Shown in pieces: positions 39,050 to 48,581 of a DNA stretch of 64,000 nucleotides. The notes below the pieces were generated by a model. The model searched no databases and was not told the DNA's origin. It saw nothing but the letters and a program-made list of their open reading frames with translations. How positions within the stretch are numbered: the first letter of the stretch is position 1; each line of letters begins with the position of its first letter. Source of the stretch: Halotalea alkalilenta DSM 17697 (GTDB lineage Bacteria; Pseudomonadota; Gammaproteobacteria; Pseudomonadales; Halomonadaceae); assembly GCF_000621205.1 (NCBI RefSeq), contig NZ_JHYY01000021.1:42719-106718 (forward strand), given 5' to 3'. Both the position numbers and the translations under genes were made by a program.

Positions 39050-40102
39050 ATGAACCGCTTGCTCGCTTCAATGATCGGTCTGACCATCACCATGGGCTGC
39101 AGCCTCGCCGCGGCCGAGATTCCCTCCGAGCTGGAAGAAGCCGCACGCCAGGAGGGCCGGGTCGACAGCGTAGGCATGCCGGACAGCTGGGCCAACTGGA
39201 AGGACACCTGGGAGGACCTGCAGCGGATCTATGGGCTCGAGCACATCGACACCGACATGAGCTCGGCCCAGGAAATCGCCAAGTTCGCCGCCGAGGGAGA
39301 GAACGCCACCGCCGACATCGGCGACGTCGGCGCCTCCTTCGGCCCGCGCGCGGTGCAAAGGGGTGTCACCCAGCCCTACAAACCGACCACCTGGGCACAG
39401 ATTCCCGATTGGGCCAAGGACGAAGACGGCCACTGGGCGCTGGCCTACACCGGCACCATAGCCTTCATCGTCAATACGCAGCTGGTCGATGAGGTGCCCC
39501 ATAGCTGGGCCGATCTGCTCGAAGGCGACTACAAGGTGACCATCGGTGACGTCGGCGCCGCTTCCCAGGCGGCAAGCGGGGTGCTCGCCGCAGCCTATGC
39601 CAACGGCGGCAGCGAGCACGATCTGACACCGGCGCTCGATTTCTTCGCCGAGCTCGCAAAGCAAGGACGGCTTTCGTTCACCAACCCGGTGATCAGCAAC
39701 ATCGAGCGCGGCGAAGTCGAGGTCGGCATCGTCTGGGACTTCAACGCCCTCAACTATCGCGACCAGATCGACCGCGACCGCTTCGAGGTGCTGATTCCCT
39801 CCGACGGTTCGCTGACCTCCGGCTATACCACGATCATCAACAAGTACGCCAAGCACCCCAACGCGGCCAAACTGGCCCGCGAGTACATTTTCTCCGATGC
39901 AGGCCAGATCAACCTGGCCCGCGGCTATGCCCGTCCGATCCGGGCCGAGCACCTCACCTTGCCCGAAGACGTCGCCGCCCAGCTGCTGCCGGCCGAGCAG
40001 TACGTCGCCGCCCGCCCGGTCGAAGATGCCGCCGCGTGGGAACAGAGCGCCCAGCGGCTGCCGCGGCAGTGGCAGGAGCACGTGCTGATCAACATGCAGT
40101 GA
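39050..40102 (+). CDS. ABC substrate-binding protein, PhnS/ferric-type (SBP family 1/6)
   Basis: A 350-residue periplasmic binding protein with a signal peptide ending near SLAAAE. Features are EEAARQEGRVDSVGMPDSW (lengthened N-terminal beta strand), DIGDVGASFGPRAVQRGVT, ALAYTGTIAFIVNT and GYTTIINKYAKHPNAAKL. This architecture is shared by binding proteins for 2-aminoethylphosphonate, spermidine/putrescine and Fe(III). It heads a four-gene operon after a GntR/UTRA regulator, the arrangement of Salmonella phnRSTUV, so a phosphonate or a similar small anion is the best guess. GTCCAGGAG is the ribosome-binding site. Confidence 0.85.
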   Translation: MNRLLASMIGLTITMGCSLAAAEIPSELEEAARQEGRVDSVGMPDSWANWKDTWEDLQRIYGLEHIDTDMSSAQEIAKFAAEGENATADIGDVGASFGPRAVQRGVTQPYKPTTWAQIPDWAKDEDGHWALAYTGTIAFIVNTQLVDEVPHSWADLLEGDYKVTIGDVGAASQAASGVLAAAYANGGSEHDLTPALDFFAELAKQGRLSFTNPVISNIERGEVEVGIVWDFNALNYRDQIDRDRFEVLIPSDGSLTSGYTTIINKYAKHPNAAKLAREYIFSDAGQINLARGYARPIRAEHLTLPEDVAAQLLPAEQYVAARPVEDAAAWEQSAQRLPRQWQEHVLINMQ

Positions 40103-40175
40103 GTGGGCTGAACATCATCATGGTGATATTCGACGAGCTCGCCCATGACCACCTGGCCGGCGAGGAGCTTTTAGC

Positions 40176-41009
40176 ATGAAGCATCGCTATTGGGCGCTGC
40201 TGCTGCTGTTGCCCTTCATCCTGTTCTTCGCCGTGTTCCAGCTCGTCCCACTGGCCTGGATCATGGTGGCGAGCTTCGTCACCGTGGATGGAGAGTGGGG
40301 CCTTTCGAACTATCGCGACGTGCTCGACTCGCCCTTCTACCTCCAGGCGATTCGCTACTCGCTGGAAATCTCGCTGTGGTCGAGCCTGCTGGGACTCGCG
40401 ATCGCGGTGATCGGGGTGCAGTCGCTGCGCCAGGTCGATTCCCGGCTGCGCGACATGGTGATCAGCTTCACCAACATGACCAGCAACTTCGCCGGCGTCC
40501 CGCTGGCCTTCGCCTTCATCATCCTGCTCGGCTTCAACGGCACCCTGACCCTGCTGCTCAAGCAGCTCGGAGTGATCGAGGACTTCAACCTGTATACCAA
40601 GGGCGGGCTGATCCTGATCTACACCTACTTCCAGATCCCCCTCGGCGTGCTGCTGCTCTATCCCGCTTTCGACGCACTGCGCGACGACTGGCGCGAATCC
40701 GCAGCGCTGCTCGGCGCGGGTCCGCTGCGCTACTGGCGCCATATCGCCCTGCCGGTACTGACGCCCGCACTGCTCGGCACGTTCGTGATTCTGCTCGCCA
40801 ACGCCTTGGGCGCCTATGCCACGGTCTATGCGCTGACCACGGGCAACTTCAACGTCGTACCGGTACGCATCGCCGCGCTGGTCGCCGGTGACATCTACCT
40901 CGACCCCAATCTCGCCAGCGCCCTGGCGATGCTGCTGGTCGCACTGATGGCGGTGATCACCGTGGTCCACCAGTGGCTGCTGAAGAGGAGCTACCATGGC
41001 AAGGGCTAG
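40176..41009 (+). CDS. ABC permease, PhnU-like
   Basis: A 277-residue inner-membrane permease with about six helices. The N-terminus PFILFFAVFQLVPLAWIM and the EAA-like loop RESAALLGAGPLRYWRHIALP are typical of the CysTW/PotB/PhnU group. It starts 73 bases after the binding-protein stop with GAGGAG upstream, and its end overlaps the next permease by 14 bases. Paired with that permease it forms the channel of the importer. Confidence 0.88.
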   Translation: MKHRYWALLLLLPFILFFAVFQLVPLAWIMVASFVTVDGEWGLSNYRDVLDSPFYLQAIRYSLEISLWSSLLGLAIAVIGVQSLRQVDSRLRDMVISFTNMTSNFAGVPLAFAFIILLGFNGTLTLLLKQLGVIEDFNLYTKGGLILIYTYFQIPLGVLLLYPAFDALRDDWRESAALLGAGPLRYWRHIALPVLTPALLGTFVILLANALGAYATVYALTTGNFNVVPVRIAALVAGDIYLDPNLASALAMLLVALMAVITVVHQWLLKRSYHGKG

Positions 41010-41784
41010 TATGTACCACCGGCTGGTGGTGTGGCTGCTACTGCTGGTGCTGGTGCTGCCGTTGGCCGCCACCCTGCTCTACTCGCTGGCGACGCAATGG
41101 TCGGCGAGCCTGCTGCCCGCCGGCCTGACCTTCGACTGGTACCTGCGCCTTTGGAGCGAGCCGCGCTTTCTCGCCGCCTTCGGGCGTTCGCTGCTGGTCT
41201 GCGCCGGCGCCCTCGCCTTCGCCTGCCTGCTGGTGCTGCCGGCGATGTTCGTCATCGCCTACCACTTCCCTCGGCTCGACGCAGTGATGAACGTACTGAT
41301 CCTGCTGCCGTTCGCGGTGCCGCCGGTGGTTTCCTCGGTGGGTCTGCTGCAGCTCTTCGCCGGCGGACCGCTCGCACTGGTCGGCACGCCGTGGATCCTG
41401 ATCGGCTGCTATTTCACCATCGCCCTGCCGTTCCTTTATCGCGCACTGACCAATAATCTCCAGGCGATCGAGTTGCGCGACCTGATGGACGCGGCCCACC
41501 TGCTCGGAGCGAGCACCTTTCGCGCCGCGCTCAGCGTGGTGTTGCCCAATTTGCGCAAGGGCCTGGTGGTCGCGGTACTGCTGTCGTTCTCGTTTTTGAT
41601 CGGCGAATTCGTCTTCGCCAACCTGCTGGTCGGCACCCGTTATGAAACCCTGCAGGTGTACCTCAACAACATGCGCAATGGCAGCGGCCACTTCACCAGC
41701 GCCCTGGTGATCTCCTACTTCATGGTCGTGCTGCTGGTGACCTGGGCCGCCAACCGCCTCAACCGGGATCCGTCATCGTCATGA
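40996..41784 (+). CDS. ABC permease, PhnV-like
   Basis: A 262-residue inner-membrane permease with about six helices; the EAA-like loop is LMDAAHLLGASTFRAALSVVLP. It starts inside the end of the preceding permease with an AGGAG ribosome-binding site, and its stop overlaps the ATPase start (ATGA), so expression of the three is tightly coupled. Companion of the 40176 gene. Confidence 0.88.
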   Translation: MARASMYHRLVVWLLLLVLVLPLAATLLYSLATQWSASLLPAGLTFDWYLRLWSEPRFLAAFGRSLLVCAGALAFACLLVLPAMFVIAYHFPRLDAVMNVLILLPFAVPPVVSSVGLLQLFAGGPLALVGTPWILIGCYFTIALPFLYRALTNNLQAIELRDLMDAAHLLGASTFRAALSVVLPNLRKGLVVAVLLSFSFLIGEFVFANLLVGTRYETLQVYLNNMRNGSGHFTSALVISYFMVVLLVTWAANRLNRDPSSS

Positions 41785-42770
41785 GCTTTCTCAACGTAGA
41801 GCGTCTGCACAAGCGCTATGGCGCCAATCCAGTGTTCAGCGAGATCGACTTTTCCGCCTCCCGTGGAGAACTGGTCACCCTGCTCGGCCCTTCCGGCTGC
41901 GGCAAGTCGACGCTGCTACGCTGCCTCGCCGGCCTCACCCCGATCGACGGCGGCCGGATCATGCTCGACGGTGAGGAGATCAGCAACGTAGCCCCCCAGC
42001 GGCGCGGGATCGCGATGGTGTTCCAGAGCTATGCGCTGTTTCCCAACATGACCGTACGCGACAACGTCGCCTTCGGCCTGCGCATGCAGCGCACCAGGAA
42101 GGACGAGTTGGAACGTAGGGTCACGGAGGTACTGGCGCTGGTCGAGCTCGACGGCCTGGAGGCTCGCTATCCGCATCAGCTCTCCGGCGGCCAGCGCCAG
42201 CGCGTAGCGCTGGCCCGTTCGCTGGTGGTGCGCCCGAGACTGCTACTGCTCGACGAGCCGCTCTCAGCGCTCGACGCACGTATCCGCCGACACCTTCGCG
42301 AGCAGATCCGGCGCATCCAGCGTGAGCTCGAACTGACCATGGTATTCGTCACCCACGACCAGGAAGAGGCGCTGAGCCTGTCGGACCGCATCGTGCTGAT
42401 GCGGGAAGGGAAGATCGTTCAGAACGGCAGCGCCGAAACGCTCTATACCGCACCCAAAGACGCCTTCGTCGCCGGCTTCATCGGTCACTACAACCTGCTC
42501 GATGCGGACGTCGCCGGCCGCTTGCTCGACCGCAGCTTCTCCAATCGAGTGGCGATTCGCCCCGAGTCGATCCAGCTCGACGCAAGCCAGGGGATCGCCG
42601 GCGAGATCGTCGATCACAGCCTGCTCGGCAACGTGATCCGCTACCGGGTCAAGGCCAGGGGGGTGGAACTCTCGGTCGATGTGCTCAATCGCAGCGCCTC
42701 ATCGCTGCTTGCGCCGGGCAGCCAGGTACGGCTTGCGATAGCGGAGGAGAGCATTCGCGAGGTGGCCTGA
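41781..42770 (+). CDS. ABC ATPase, PhnT/PotA-like
   Basis: A 329-residue ATPase: Walker A GPSGCGKST (36-44), Q-loop VFQSYALFPNM, signature LSGGQRQRVALARS from 134, Walker B LLLLDEP (154-160), H-loop VTHDQEEA, then a TOBE-like C-terminal domain with VAIRPESIQL. It energises the PhnU/V-like permeases. It ends six bases before the convergent LacI gene, with no terminator visible between. Confidence 0.93.
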   Translation: MSFLNVERLHKRYGANPVFSEIDFSASRGELVTLLGPSGCGKSTLLRCLAGLTPIDGGRIMLDGEEISNVAPQRRGIAMVFQSYALFPNMTVRDNVAFGLRMQRTRKDELERRVTEVLALVELDGLEARYPHQLSGGQRQRVALARSLVVRPRLLLLDEPLSALDARIRRHLREQIRRIQRELELTMVFVTHDQEEALSLSDRIVLMREGKIVQNGSAETLYTAPKDAFVAGFIGHYNLLDADVAGRLLDRSFSNRVAIRPESIQLDASQGIAGEIVDHSLLGNVIRYRVKARGVELSVDVLNRSASSLLAPGSQVRLAIAEESIREVA

Positions 42771-42776
42771 GCGGAG

Positions 42777-43826
42777 TCAGGCTGGCGGACAGGTCTCGCC
42801 GTAGATGCTCCAGCCGGCCAAGGTTCGACGTGGAGCACGGTCGAGACCAAGCACCATGCAGGCGGCGAGCTCACCCTTGCGCTGGCTGTCCTGGTAGACG
42901 GTGGTGAGCTGCGGCGAGCGCCGCTGCCCCTCGTCGAGCCCGTCGAAACCGATGATCCGGATATCTCCCGGCACCGAGAGCCCAAGGCGCTCGGCGACCG
43001 TCAGCGCACCGAGCGCGATGCGGTCGGTCATGCACAGCAAAAGCCTTGGGCGCCGATCCTGCAGCGCGGCCTCGAGCACCGCTTCGGCATGGCGCTGGGT
43101 GTTGTGCTCGACATCGAAGATCGCCACTTTCTCAGGGTCGTGCCCCGCCTCCTGCAGCGCGCTGCAGATGCTGTCGAGGCGAACGTGCTGCATCAATTCG
43201 AGCTTCGGCTTGCCATCTTCACCTTGGCTACGCCAGCGCTCCAGGCGTAGCGAGACGATCACCGGTTCGAAATGCGCAGGAGTGTTGGCGAGCGCCCAGC
43301 GGCTCAGTTCACCCATCGCCCGGCGATCCTCGATGCGCACGCTGGGCGTGTCCGGCAGCTCGAAATCCACCGTGACCACCGGCTTGCCACGCTGACGCAG
43401 CCGCTCCACCAGGCTTGAGTCGTTTTCTACCCCGTAGACCACGAAACCATCGGCCATCGGTTCACTGGCCGTACCGTGCAGCGAGCGCTCAGGCACCAGC
43501 AGCAGCCGATGGCCGTGACGATCGAGCACCTGGGCAACGCCACAAAGGAAGCGGTTGGCGATCGGATCATCGAAGCTGTAGGCAAGGTCTTCGGTCAGCA
43601 CCACGCCGATGATGTGCGTCTTGCCGGTGCGCAACCCACGAGCCATAGCGTCAGGCCCGTCGTATCCGAGCAGCTGCGCCTCGGCGAGCACGCGCTCGCG
43701 CAGCTCGGTGGAGAGCTGGTCGGGGCGGTTGAAAGCGTTCGATACCGTAGTCACCGAGACCTTCAACCGCGCGGCAAGATGGTTGAGCGTCACACGAGGG
43801 CGCTCGCCCGTGCGCTGCTTGGCCAT
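42777..43826 (-). CDS. LacI-family regulator of the alpha-glucoside genes
   Basis: A 349-residue LacI-type repressor. The helix-turn-helix and hinge are at residues 12-60 (VTLNHLAARLKVSVTTVSNA, FNRPDQLSTELRERVL, LGYDGPDAMARGLRTGKT); the sugar-binding domain follows with IGVVLTEDLAYSF, LLCMTDRIALGALTVAERLG and IRIIGFDGLDEG. It lies just downstream of the second GH13 gene in the same direction. The TAACGTTA-type operators at the porin, the ABC operon and this GH13 gene are its likely targets, by position and by resemblance to LacI-family sites. The inducer is probably an alpha-glucoside. Confidence 0.92.
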   Translation of the reverse strand: MAKQRTGERPRVTLNHLAARLKVSVTTVSNAFNRPDQLSTELRERVLAEAQLLGYDGPDAMARGLRTGKTHIIGVVLTEDLAYSFDDPIANRFLCGVAQVLDRHGHRLLLVPERSLHGTASEPMADGFVVYGVENDSSLVERLRQRGKPVVTVDFELPDTPSVRIEDRRAMGELSRWALANTPAHFEPVIVSLRLERWRSQGEDGKPKLELMQHVRLDSICSALQEAGHDPEKVAIFDVEHNTQRHAEAVLEAALQDRRPRLLLCMTDRIALGALTVAERLGLSVPGDIRIIGFDGLDEGQRRSPQLTTVYQDSQRKGELAACMVLGLDRAPRRTLAGWSIYGETCPPA

Positions 43827-43896
43827 GTTCTCTCTCCCGATAGCGAATCACGTGTGGGCGGCGTCATCTGCGTGCTGCTCGCGTGCCAACGATGAA

Positions 43897-43928
43897 GGCG
43901 CCGATGCCTCCTCGGAAGCATCGGCGCC
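43897..43928 (-). terminator. Hairpin between GH13 and LacI genes
   Basis: GGCGCCGATGC pairs perfectly with GCATCGGCGCC over a 10-base loop that can itself extend the stem. It lies 50 bases past the GH13 stop. The minus strand continues CTTCATCG, without a proper T run, so it may only attenuate read-through into lacI. Confidence 0.5.
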
Positions 43929-43977
43929 ATGATATTACCCTGCCAACGGCGAAACCGCCCGATTCGCGATGCTCGTG

Positions 43978-45633
43978 CTAGCCGAGCAGCCAGACCGCCG
44001 CATTGCCGGGCAGCTCGCCTTCGAGCGGCTGTGCCACACTTTGCGCCAGCGGCTTGCCAGCCGGCAGCGCGATCGGTTCATCGCCCAGGTTGAGCAGCAC
44101 GGTCACCGCGCCGTTACGCAGCTTGAGCACATCCTTGCGCGGGCTCTGCAGCCACTCGAGCTCACCTTCTCCCAAGCCGTACTCGCGACGCAGGCCCAGC
44201 AGCCGACGGTAGAGCGAGAGGGTCGATTCGGCGTCCCGCTCCTGGAGGTCGGCGGCGTAGCGCGCGAAACTTTCGGGCTGCGGCAGCCAGCTCGCCTCGC
44301 TCGGGCCGAAGCCGTAGGAGGGGGCTCCGGCGATCCAGGGCAGCGGGACACGACAGCCATCGCGACCCACTTCGTGACCGTCGGTGCGGAAGAACGCGGG
44401 GTCCTGGCGAAACCGGTCCTCCATGGTGGTGTGCTCGGGCAAGCCAAGCTCCTCCCCCTGGTAGAGATAGGCCGAACCGGGCAGCGCAAGGGTCAGGTGG
44501 ATCGCCGCGCGAGCGCGGCGAAGCCCCAGCGCCTCATCGGGTTGCTCCGCCGCCGCGTTGATGCCCTTCGGCCGTGCGCCGGGCTGGGAGAGACCGAAAC
44601 GCGAGGTATGCCTTACGCCGTCGTGATTGGACATCACCCAGGTGGTCGGCGCGCCGACCTGGGCGGACTGCGCCAGCGAATCGTCGATCACCTCCTTCAA
44701 CTCGTTGGCGTCCCAGCGCGCCAGCAGGTAGTCGAAGTTGAACGCCTGCTGCATCTCATCGTGACGGATGTAGCGCGCCAGGCGTGCCTGGGGCTTGACC
44801 CAGGCCTCGGCGACCATCATCCGGTCACCATCGTACTCATCGAGCAGCTTGCGCCAAGCGCGATAGATATCGTGGAGCTCGTCCTGGTCCCACATCGGCC
44901 CAACGTTGCCGCCTTCCACCATCGCCTGGCTACCGTCCCAATCGGGCAGGCCTTTTTGCTTGATCATCCCGTGGGCGACATCGACGCGAAAGCCGTCGAC
45001 TCCACGGTCGAGCCAGAAGCGCAGCACATCTTCGAACTCGTCGAGCACCTCGGGGTTGCGCCAGTCGAAATCGGGCTGCTTGGAATCGAACAAATGCAGG
45101 TACCACTGCCGCTGGCCCTCGGGCCGTGTCCAGGCATCGCCACCGAACACGCTCTGCCAGTTGTTCGGCGGCAGCTCGCCCTCGGCGCCACGCCCATCGC
45201 GGAAGATGTAGCGCGCGCGCTCCGGGCTGCCTGCCGGCGACTTCAACGCGGCCTGGAACCAGGCGTGCTCATCGGAGCTGTGGTTGGGCACCAGGTCGAC
45301 GATCACTCTGATCCCAAGGGCGTGGGCCTTTTCGAGCATGGAGTCGAAGTCGGCCAACTCTCCGAATATCGGATCGACATCGCGATAGTCGGCGACGTCG
45401 TAACCGGCGTCGGCCTGCGGCGAGCGGTAGAACGGCGACAGCCAGATCGCGTCGACGCCGAGCTTGGAAAGGTACTCGAGCTTGGCGGTGATACCGGGCA
45501 GGTCGCCGATTCCGTCGCCGTTGGAGTCGGCGAAGGAACGCGGATAGATCTGATAGATCACAGCGCTTCTCCACCACTCCCCGCCGGGTTCGAGACTATT
45601 TTCTTTATCGTTAAAGACAGCAGGCGCAGGCAT
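43978..45633 (-). CDS. GH13 alpha-glucosidase, second enzyme
   Basis: A 551-residue GH13 enzyme, no signal peptide. Nucleophile Asp218 in VDGFRVDVAHG, acid/base Glu276 in MMVAEAWVK, transition-state Asp338 in VMSNHDGVRH. WWRSAVIYQIYPRSFADSNG resembles alpha-glucosidases common in actinobacteria (GH13_30-like), unlike the enzyme at 30.5-32.1 kb. It should hydrolyse maltose, sucrose or aryl-alpha-glucosides in the cytoplasm. Operators lie 55-68 bases upstream and within codons 7-10, so the LacI protein probably represses it strongly. LacI follows in the same orientation. Confidence 0.92.
   Translation of the reverse strand: MPAPAVFNDKENSLEPGGEWWRSAVIYQIYPRSFADSNGDGIGDLPGITAKLEYLSKLGVDAIWLSPFYRSPQADAGYDVADYRDVDPIFGELADFDSMLEKAHALGIRVIVDLVPNHSSDEHAWFQAALKSPAGSPERARYIFRDGRGAEGELPPNNWQSVFGGDAWTRPEGQRQWYLHLFDSKQPDFDWRNPEVLDEFEDVLRFWLDRGVDGFRVDVAHGMIKQKGLPDWDGSQAMVEGGNVGPMWDQDELHDIYRAWRKLLDEYDGDRMMVAEAWVKPQARLARYIRHDEMQQAFNFDYLLARWDANELKEVIDDSLAQSAQVGAPTTWVMSNHDGVRHTSRFGLSQPGARPKGINAAAEQPDEALGLRRARAAIHLTLALPGSAYLYQGEELGLPEHTTMEDRFRQDPAFFRTDGHEVGRDGCRVPLPWIAGAPSYGFGPSEASWLPQPESFARYAADLQERDAESTLSLYRRLLGLRREYGLGEGELEWLQSPRKDVLKLRNGAVTVLLNLGDEPIALPAGKPLAQSVAQPLEGELPGNAAVWLLG
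45604..45615 (-). promoter_or_regulatory. LacI-type operator inside the GH13 start region
   Basis: TTTATCGTTAAA, a near-palindrome of the same family, falls within codons 7-10 of the GH13 gene. A second site lies 84 bases upstream of it, allowing looping. Confidence 0.55.
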
Positions 45634-45980
45634 GGTGATCCCTCCTGGTTCGACAATGATTGGAAAAGCGACGCCGCTCTGACCGAGCTGTAACGTTACA
45701 GAAGGCCGATGACCAAAGGCCTCTAGATTCCGGCTTCGATGGTTCCATCAGGCCGAAGCGCCAAATGAATTGATATTGGGCTTTAGTGGCATCGGCCACG
45801 CGAAGCTGGAATCAGGCGTCTGATTGTCGCCGCCGCGCAACTCCCGCATCATCGTGCCAAGGCGATGGGTCGGCCAACCATGCGAACACGAGCCCTTCCC
45901 CAACGGCAATTGGTATGACGAGGCCTTCGGCGCCAAGGTTCTCGTATCATTGGCCGATACAAACATAATCATGGACAACG
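45634..45980. other. Divergent region between the GH13 and TetR genes
   Basis: A 347-base gap. Its left part holds the GH13 operator (45688-45701) and promoter. The right part, before the TetR gene, has open frames without any recognisable family. No repeat or RNA gene is visible. Confidence 0.5.
45688..45701 (-). promoter_or_regulatory. Perfect LacI-type operator CTGTAACGTTACAG
   Basis: A 14-base perfect palindrome 55-68 bases upstream of the second GH13 gene. It is the best copy of the operator seen in the window and serves as the reference for the imperfect sites at 28.8 and 37.9 kb. Confidence 0.75.
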
Positions 45981-45995
45981 ATGGAAGGTACTCGG

Positions 45996-46652
45996 GTGGA
46001 AAGGATCGCTTCAGGCCGATACGGCCGGATCGGCAAACGCACCAAACTGACGCGCGAGCAGGCGATGGCTGCGATACAAGACGCCGCGATCATCGAGTTC
46101 AGCCAGCAGGGCTTCACCGGCGCATCCACGCAAGCGATCGCCGAGCGCGCCGGATTGACCAAATCACAATTGCACTACTACATCGACGGCAAGGAGTCGC
46201 TGTTCGACCAGATACTCTCCCACCTGCTGGATACCTGGGCAGAGTTGAGCGAGTTCGACGAACACCATGTCGATCCGGCCAAGGCACTGACGCGCTACGT
46301 CCGGCGGAAACTCGAGTTCAGCCTCGATCAGCCGGAGCTCTCGCGCATCTTCACCACCGAAATGCTCAGCGGTGGCCACCGCCTGCAACGCCACTGGCCG
46401 CGGATGATCGAGCTCTGCGAACGCAAGCTCGCGGTGATCGACGGCTGGATCGCCGCTGGCAAGCTGGTACCAATGAACTCACGCCTGCTGCTGATGCATA
46501 TCTGGGCGCTGACCCAGTACTATGCCGACTACGCGCTGCAGGCCGAAAAGATGCTCGGCGCCCCCCTCGATACGCCCCCACGTCGGGCAGAACTCATCGA
46601 CGAACTGACCGCCTTCGTGCTGCGCGGCTGCGGAATAGCTCCGTTGCGGTGA
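45996..46652 (+). CDS. TetR-family regulator, RutR-like
   Basis: A 218-residue TetR-type repressor. The helix-turn-helix is EFSQQGFTGASTQAIAERAG followed by LTKSQLHYYIDGKESLF. The ligand domain resembles RutR, the pyrimidine regulator, as I remember it: LDQPELSRIFTTEMLSGGH, IDGWIAAGKLVPM and IWALTQYYADYA. GTG 45996 is chosen because GGAAGG lies seven bases upstream; ATG 45981 would add five codons without a ribosome-binding site. No pyrimidine (rut) genes are in the window; the next gene is an outer-membrane porin 564 bases away. Target and ligand unknown. Confidence 0.85.
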   Translation: MERIASGRYGRIGKRTKLTREQAMAAIQDAAIIEFSQQGFTGASTQAIAERAGLTKSQLHYYIDGKESLFDQILSHLLDTWAELSEFDEHHVDPAKALTRYVRRKLEFSLDQPELSRIFTTEMLSGGHRLQRHWPRMIELCERKLAVIDGWIAAGKLVPMNSRLLLMHIWALTQYYADYALQAEKMLGAPLDTPPRRAELIDELTAFVLRGCGIAPLR

Positions 46653-47216
46653 TGGGCTCATCGATGGTCGCGAGCGTACCTATCGATCCGGCTGGCCAAG
46701 GCGCCGCCGCGCGTCCGTGGCGCTGAAAAACCACTACCGTCCTCGAGCATGCCCCTACCGCAGAGATCGCCTCCAACCATCGCCCACGCCCAGGCCGCTC
46801 GCGCAAGAGCGCTGCGGCCGTTTCGACGGCGACATGTTGCAGGATTTAGCGCAGCGGTAGAACTGGTACGGCACTTGCGTAACCCAATCGCGACAACAAG
46901 GATTTCACCAAAGCGCACCGATGGCACGTTCGTTTCTTTGCCGATCACCAGCGATTTCTGCACTGATGACGCGCACCCGACCGGCTTTTTGCGCCAAAAA
47001 GGTGAAAGAGCGATATCACCCGTCTTCATCGCCGGCTGATACGACCAGGCAAAGCACGGCAGCTTCTGCCACTAAGCGCCCTTGGCCGGGTCATCCCATA
47101 GGTTAGTCGGTTCGCACCGACATCGATGGCTACGGCGCCGGCTCCAAGACCATCAAGAAACCAACAACCAAGGCCCCGGAACCACCGAGGGCTACGCATA
47201 CGCAGGAGATCGCTAG
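46653..47216. other. Intergenic region with no recognised gene
   Basis: A 564-base gap between the TetR gene and the porin. A 123-codon minus-strand frame (46658-47029) has no family signature and a biased composition; I do not call it. The last 200 bases should hold the porin promoter. CAGGAG at about 47203 is the porin's ribosome-binding site. Confidence 0.45.
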
Positions 47217-48569
47217 ATGCTCGACCACCCTACCTCCCTCGCGCCGCGCTGCTTGCTCGCAGGCCTCGCTCTGCTGGCAGCCCCGGCGTTGGTGCTGGCA
47301 CAAACCAGTGACGCGACGGATCCCAACCAGCCGACGCCGGAGAGCTCACAGCCGGATCCCGCGATGCAGCAGCAGTCATCCGGTGAGGCCCGCGACTTGA
47401 CCGAGATGTTCACTCTCGGCGAGTTCCACGGTGCGCTGCGTTCGCTCTACTACTCGACCCACAACGCCTACTTCACCCCTGGGCAGAACCAGGACACGAT
47501 CAGCTACGGTGGCTTCGTCGGCTTCACCAGCGCGCGCTACCAGGGCTTTCGCTTCGGGTTGAGTGGCATCCTGCAACGTGGCATCGACCATGCCGACGAC
47601 CCGAGCCGGGTGGTCACGGAACTCGGCCCCAACCAGACCAACATCGGCGAGGCCTATCTCGAGTATCAGCGCGATGCCTTCACCATTACCGCGGGTAACC
47701 AGCGACTCGATTTGCCGTTCGCCGGTACCTGGGACTGGCGCGTCACGCCGAACCTGTTCCAGGCGGTCGACCTGCGCTATGGCGACCAGGAGAACTATCT
47801 CGAGGCGACCCGGGTGTTCCGCTACATGCCCTGGGCCGGCGGTTCGTTCACCAAGACCACGATGTACAACTCACGCTGGGACTCGTTCTCGCCGGTGGAG
47901 GAGACCACCGACGGCATGTGGTCGATCGGCGGTGCCCGGGCGCTGTACGCCAATGGCTTGAAGTGGAGCGGCGAAGCATGGCACCAGGAGTATGAGGACT
48001 ACACCAAGATCAACTATCTCGAAGGGCAGGTAGCGCTCGCAGAAGGCGACCTGCGCCCGTTCCTCGGCCTGCAGTTCATGCGCGGCACCGGCGATGGCAA
48101 GGAGCTTCTCGGCGAGGTCGACAGCCGTATCTATGGCCTGCAGCTGGGGCTGAACTACGGCACTCTGAAGGCAACGCTCAACTACAATCACATCCCCGCG
48201 CAGGAGAACGCCTACCGCAACGGCGTGCTGGTCACTCCCTACGCCCACAACTCTTCGTCAGGGCCGATCTTCGCCCAGCCGTTCTTCACCAGCACCCAGG
48301 ACCTCGGCGCCGGCAACGCCTACTCGCTCGACGTCTCGGGCCTGGCCACCGACCAGCTGGTGCTCGGCGCACGCTACTCGTTCATGGATCTCAAAGAATC
48401 ATCCGAGGTGGAAAGCCGCAACCAGTCCGAGTACATGGGCTTTGCGGTCTACAACTTCCGCGGTTCGCTCGATGGCTTCAGCGTCGCCAACTTCCTCGGT
48501 GTGCAGCGCTCGCCGCGCGACGGCAAGGAGTTCTGGCAGAACCGCCTGGCGCTGCAGTACGCCTTCTAG
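47217..48569 (+). CDS. OprD-like outer-membrane porin
   Basis: A 450-residue predicted beta-barrel with a signal peptide ending at VLAQ (about 29), a Pro/Gln/Ser-rich linker, then a barrel starting GEFHGALRSLYYSTHNAYF and ending in the outer-membrane signature LALQYAF. Strand pairs such as AFTITAGNQRLDLPFAGTW and YGLQLGLNYGTLKATLNYNH are OprD-family-like. Such porins pass small anionic or amino acid solutes. A TetR regulator lies upstream and a PuuA-like gene is convergent downstream. Substrate unknown. Confidence 0.85.
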   Translation: MLDHPTSLAPRCLLAGLALLAAPALVLAQTSDATDPNQPTPESSQPDPAMQQQSSGEARDLTEMFTLGEFHGALRSLYYSTHNAYFTPGQNQDTISYGGFVGFTSARYQGFRFGLSGILQRGIDHADDPSRVVTELGPNQTNIGEAYLEYQRDAFTITAGNQRLDLPFAGTWDWRVTPNLFQAVDLRYGDQENYLEATRVFRYMPWAGGSFTKTTMYNSRWDSFSPVEETTDGMWSIGGARALYANGLKWSGEAWHQEYEDYTKINYLEGQVALAEGDLRPFLGLQFMRGTGDGKELLGEVDSRIYGLQLGLNYGTLKATLNYNHIPAQENAYRNGVLVTPYAHNSSSGPIFAQPFFTSTQDLGAGNAYSLDVSGLATDQLVLGARYSFMDLKESSEVESRNQSEYMGFAVYNFRGSLDGFSVANFLGVQRSPRDGKEFWQNRLALQYAF

Positions 48570-48581
48570 ACTCGTCAAGCC

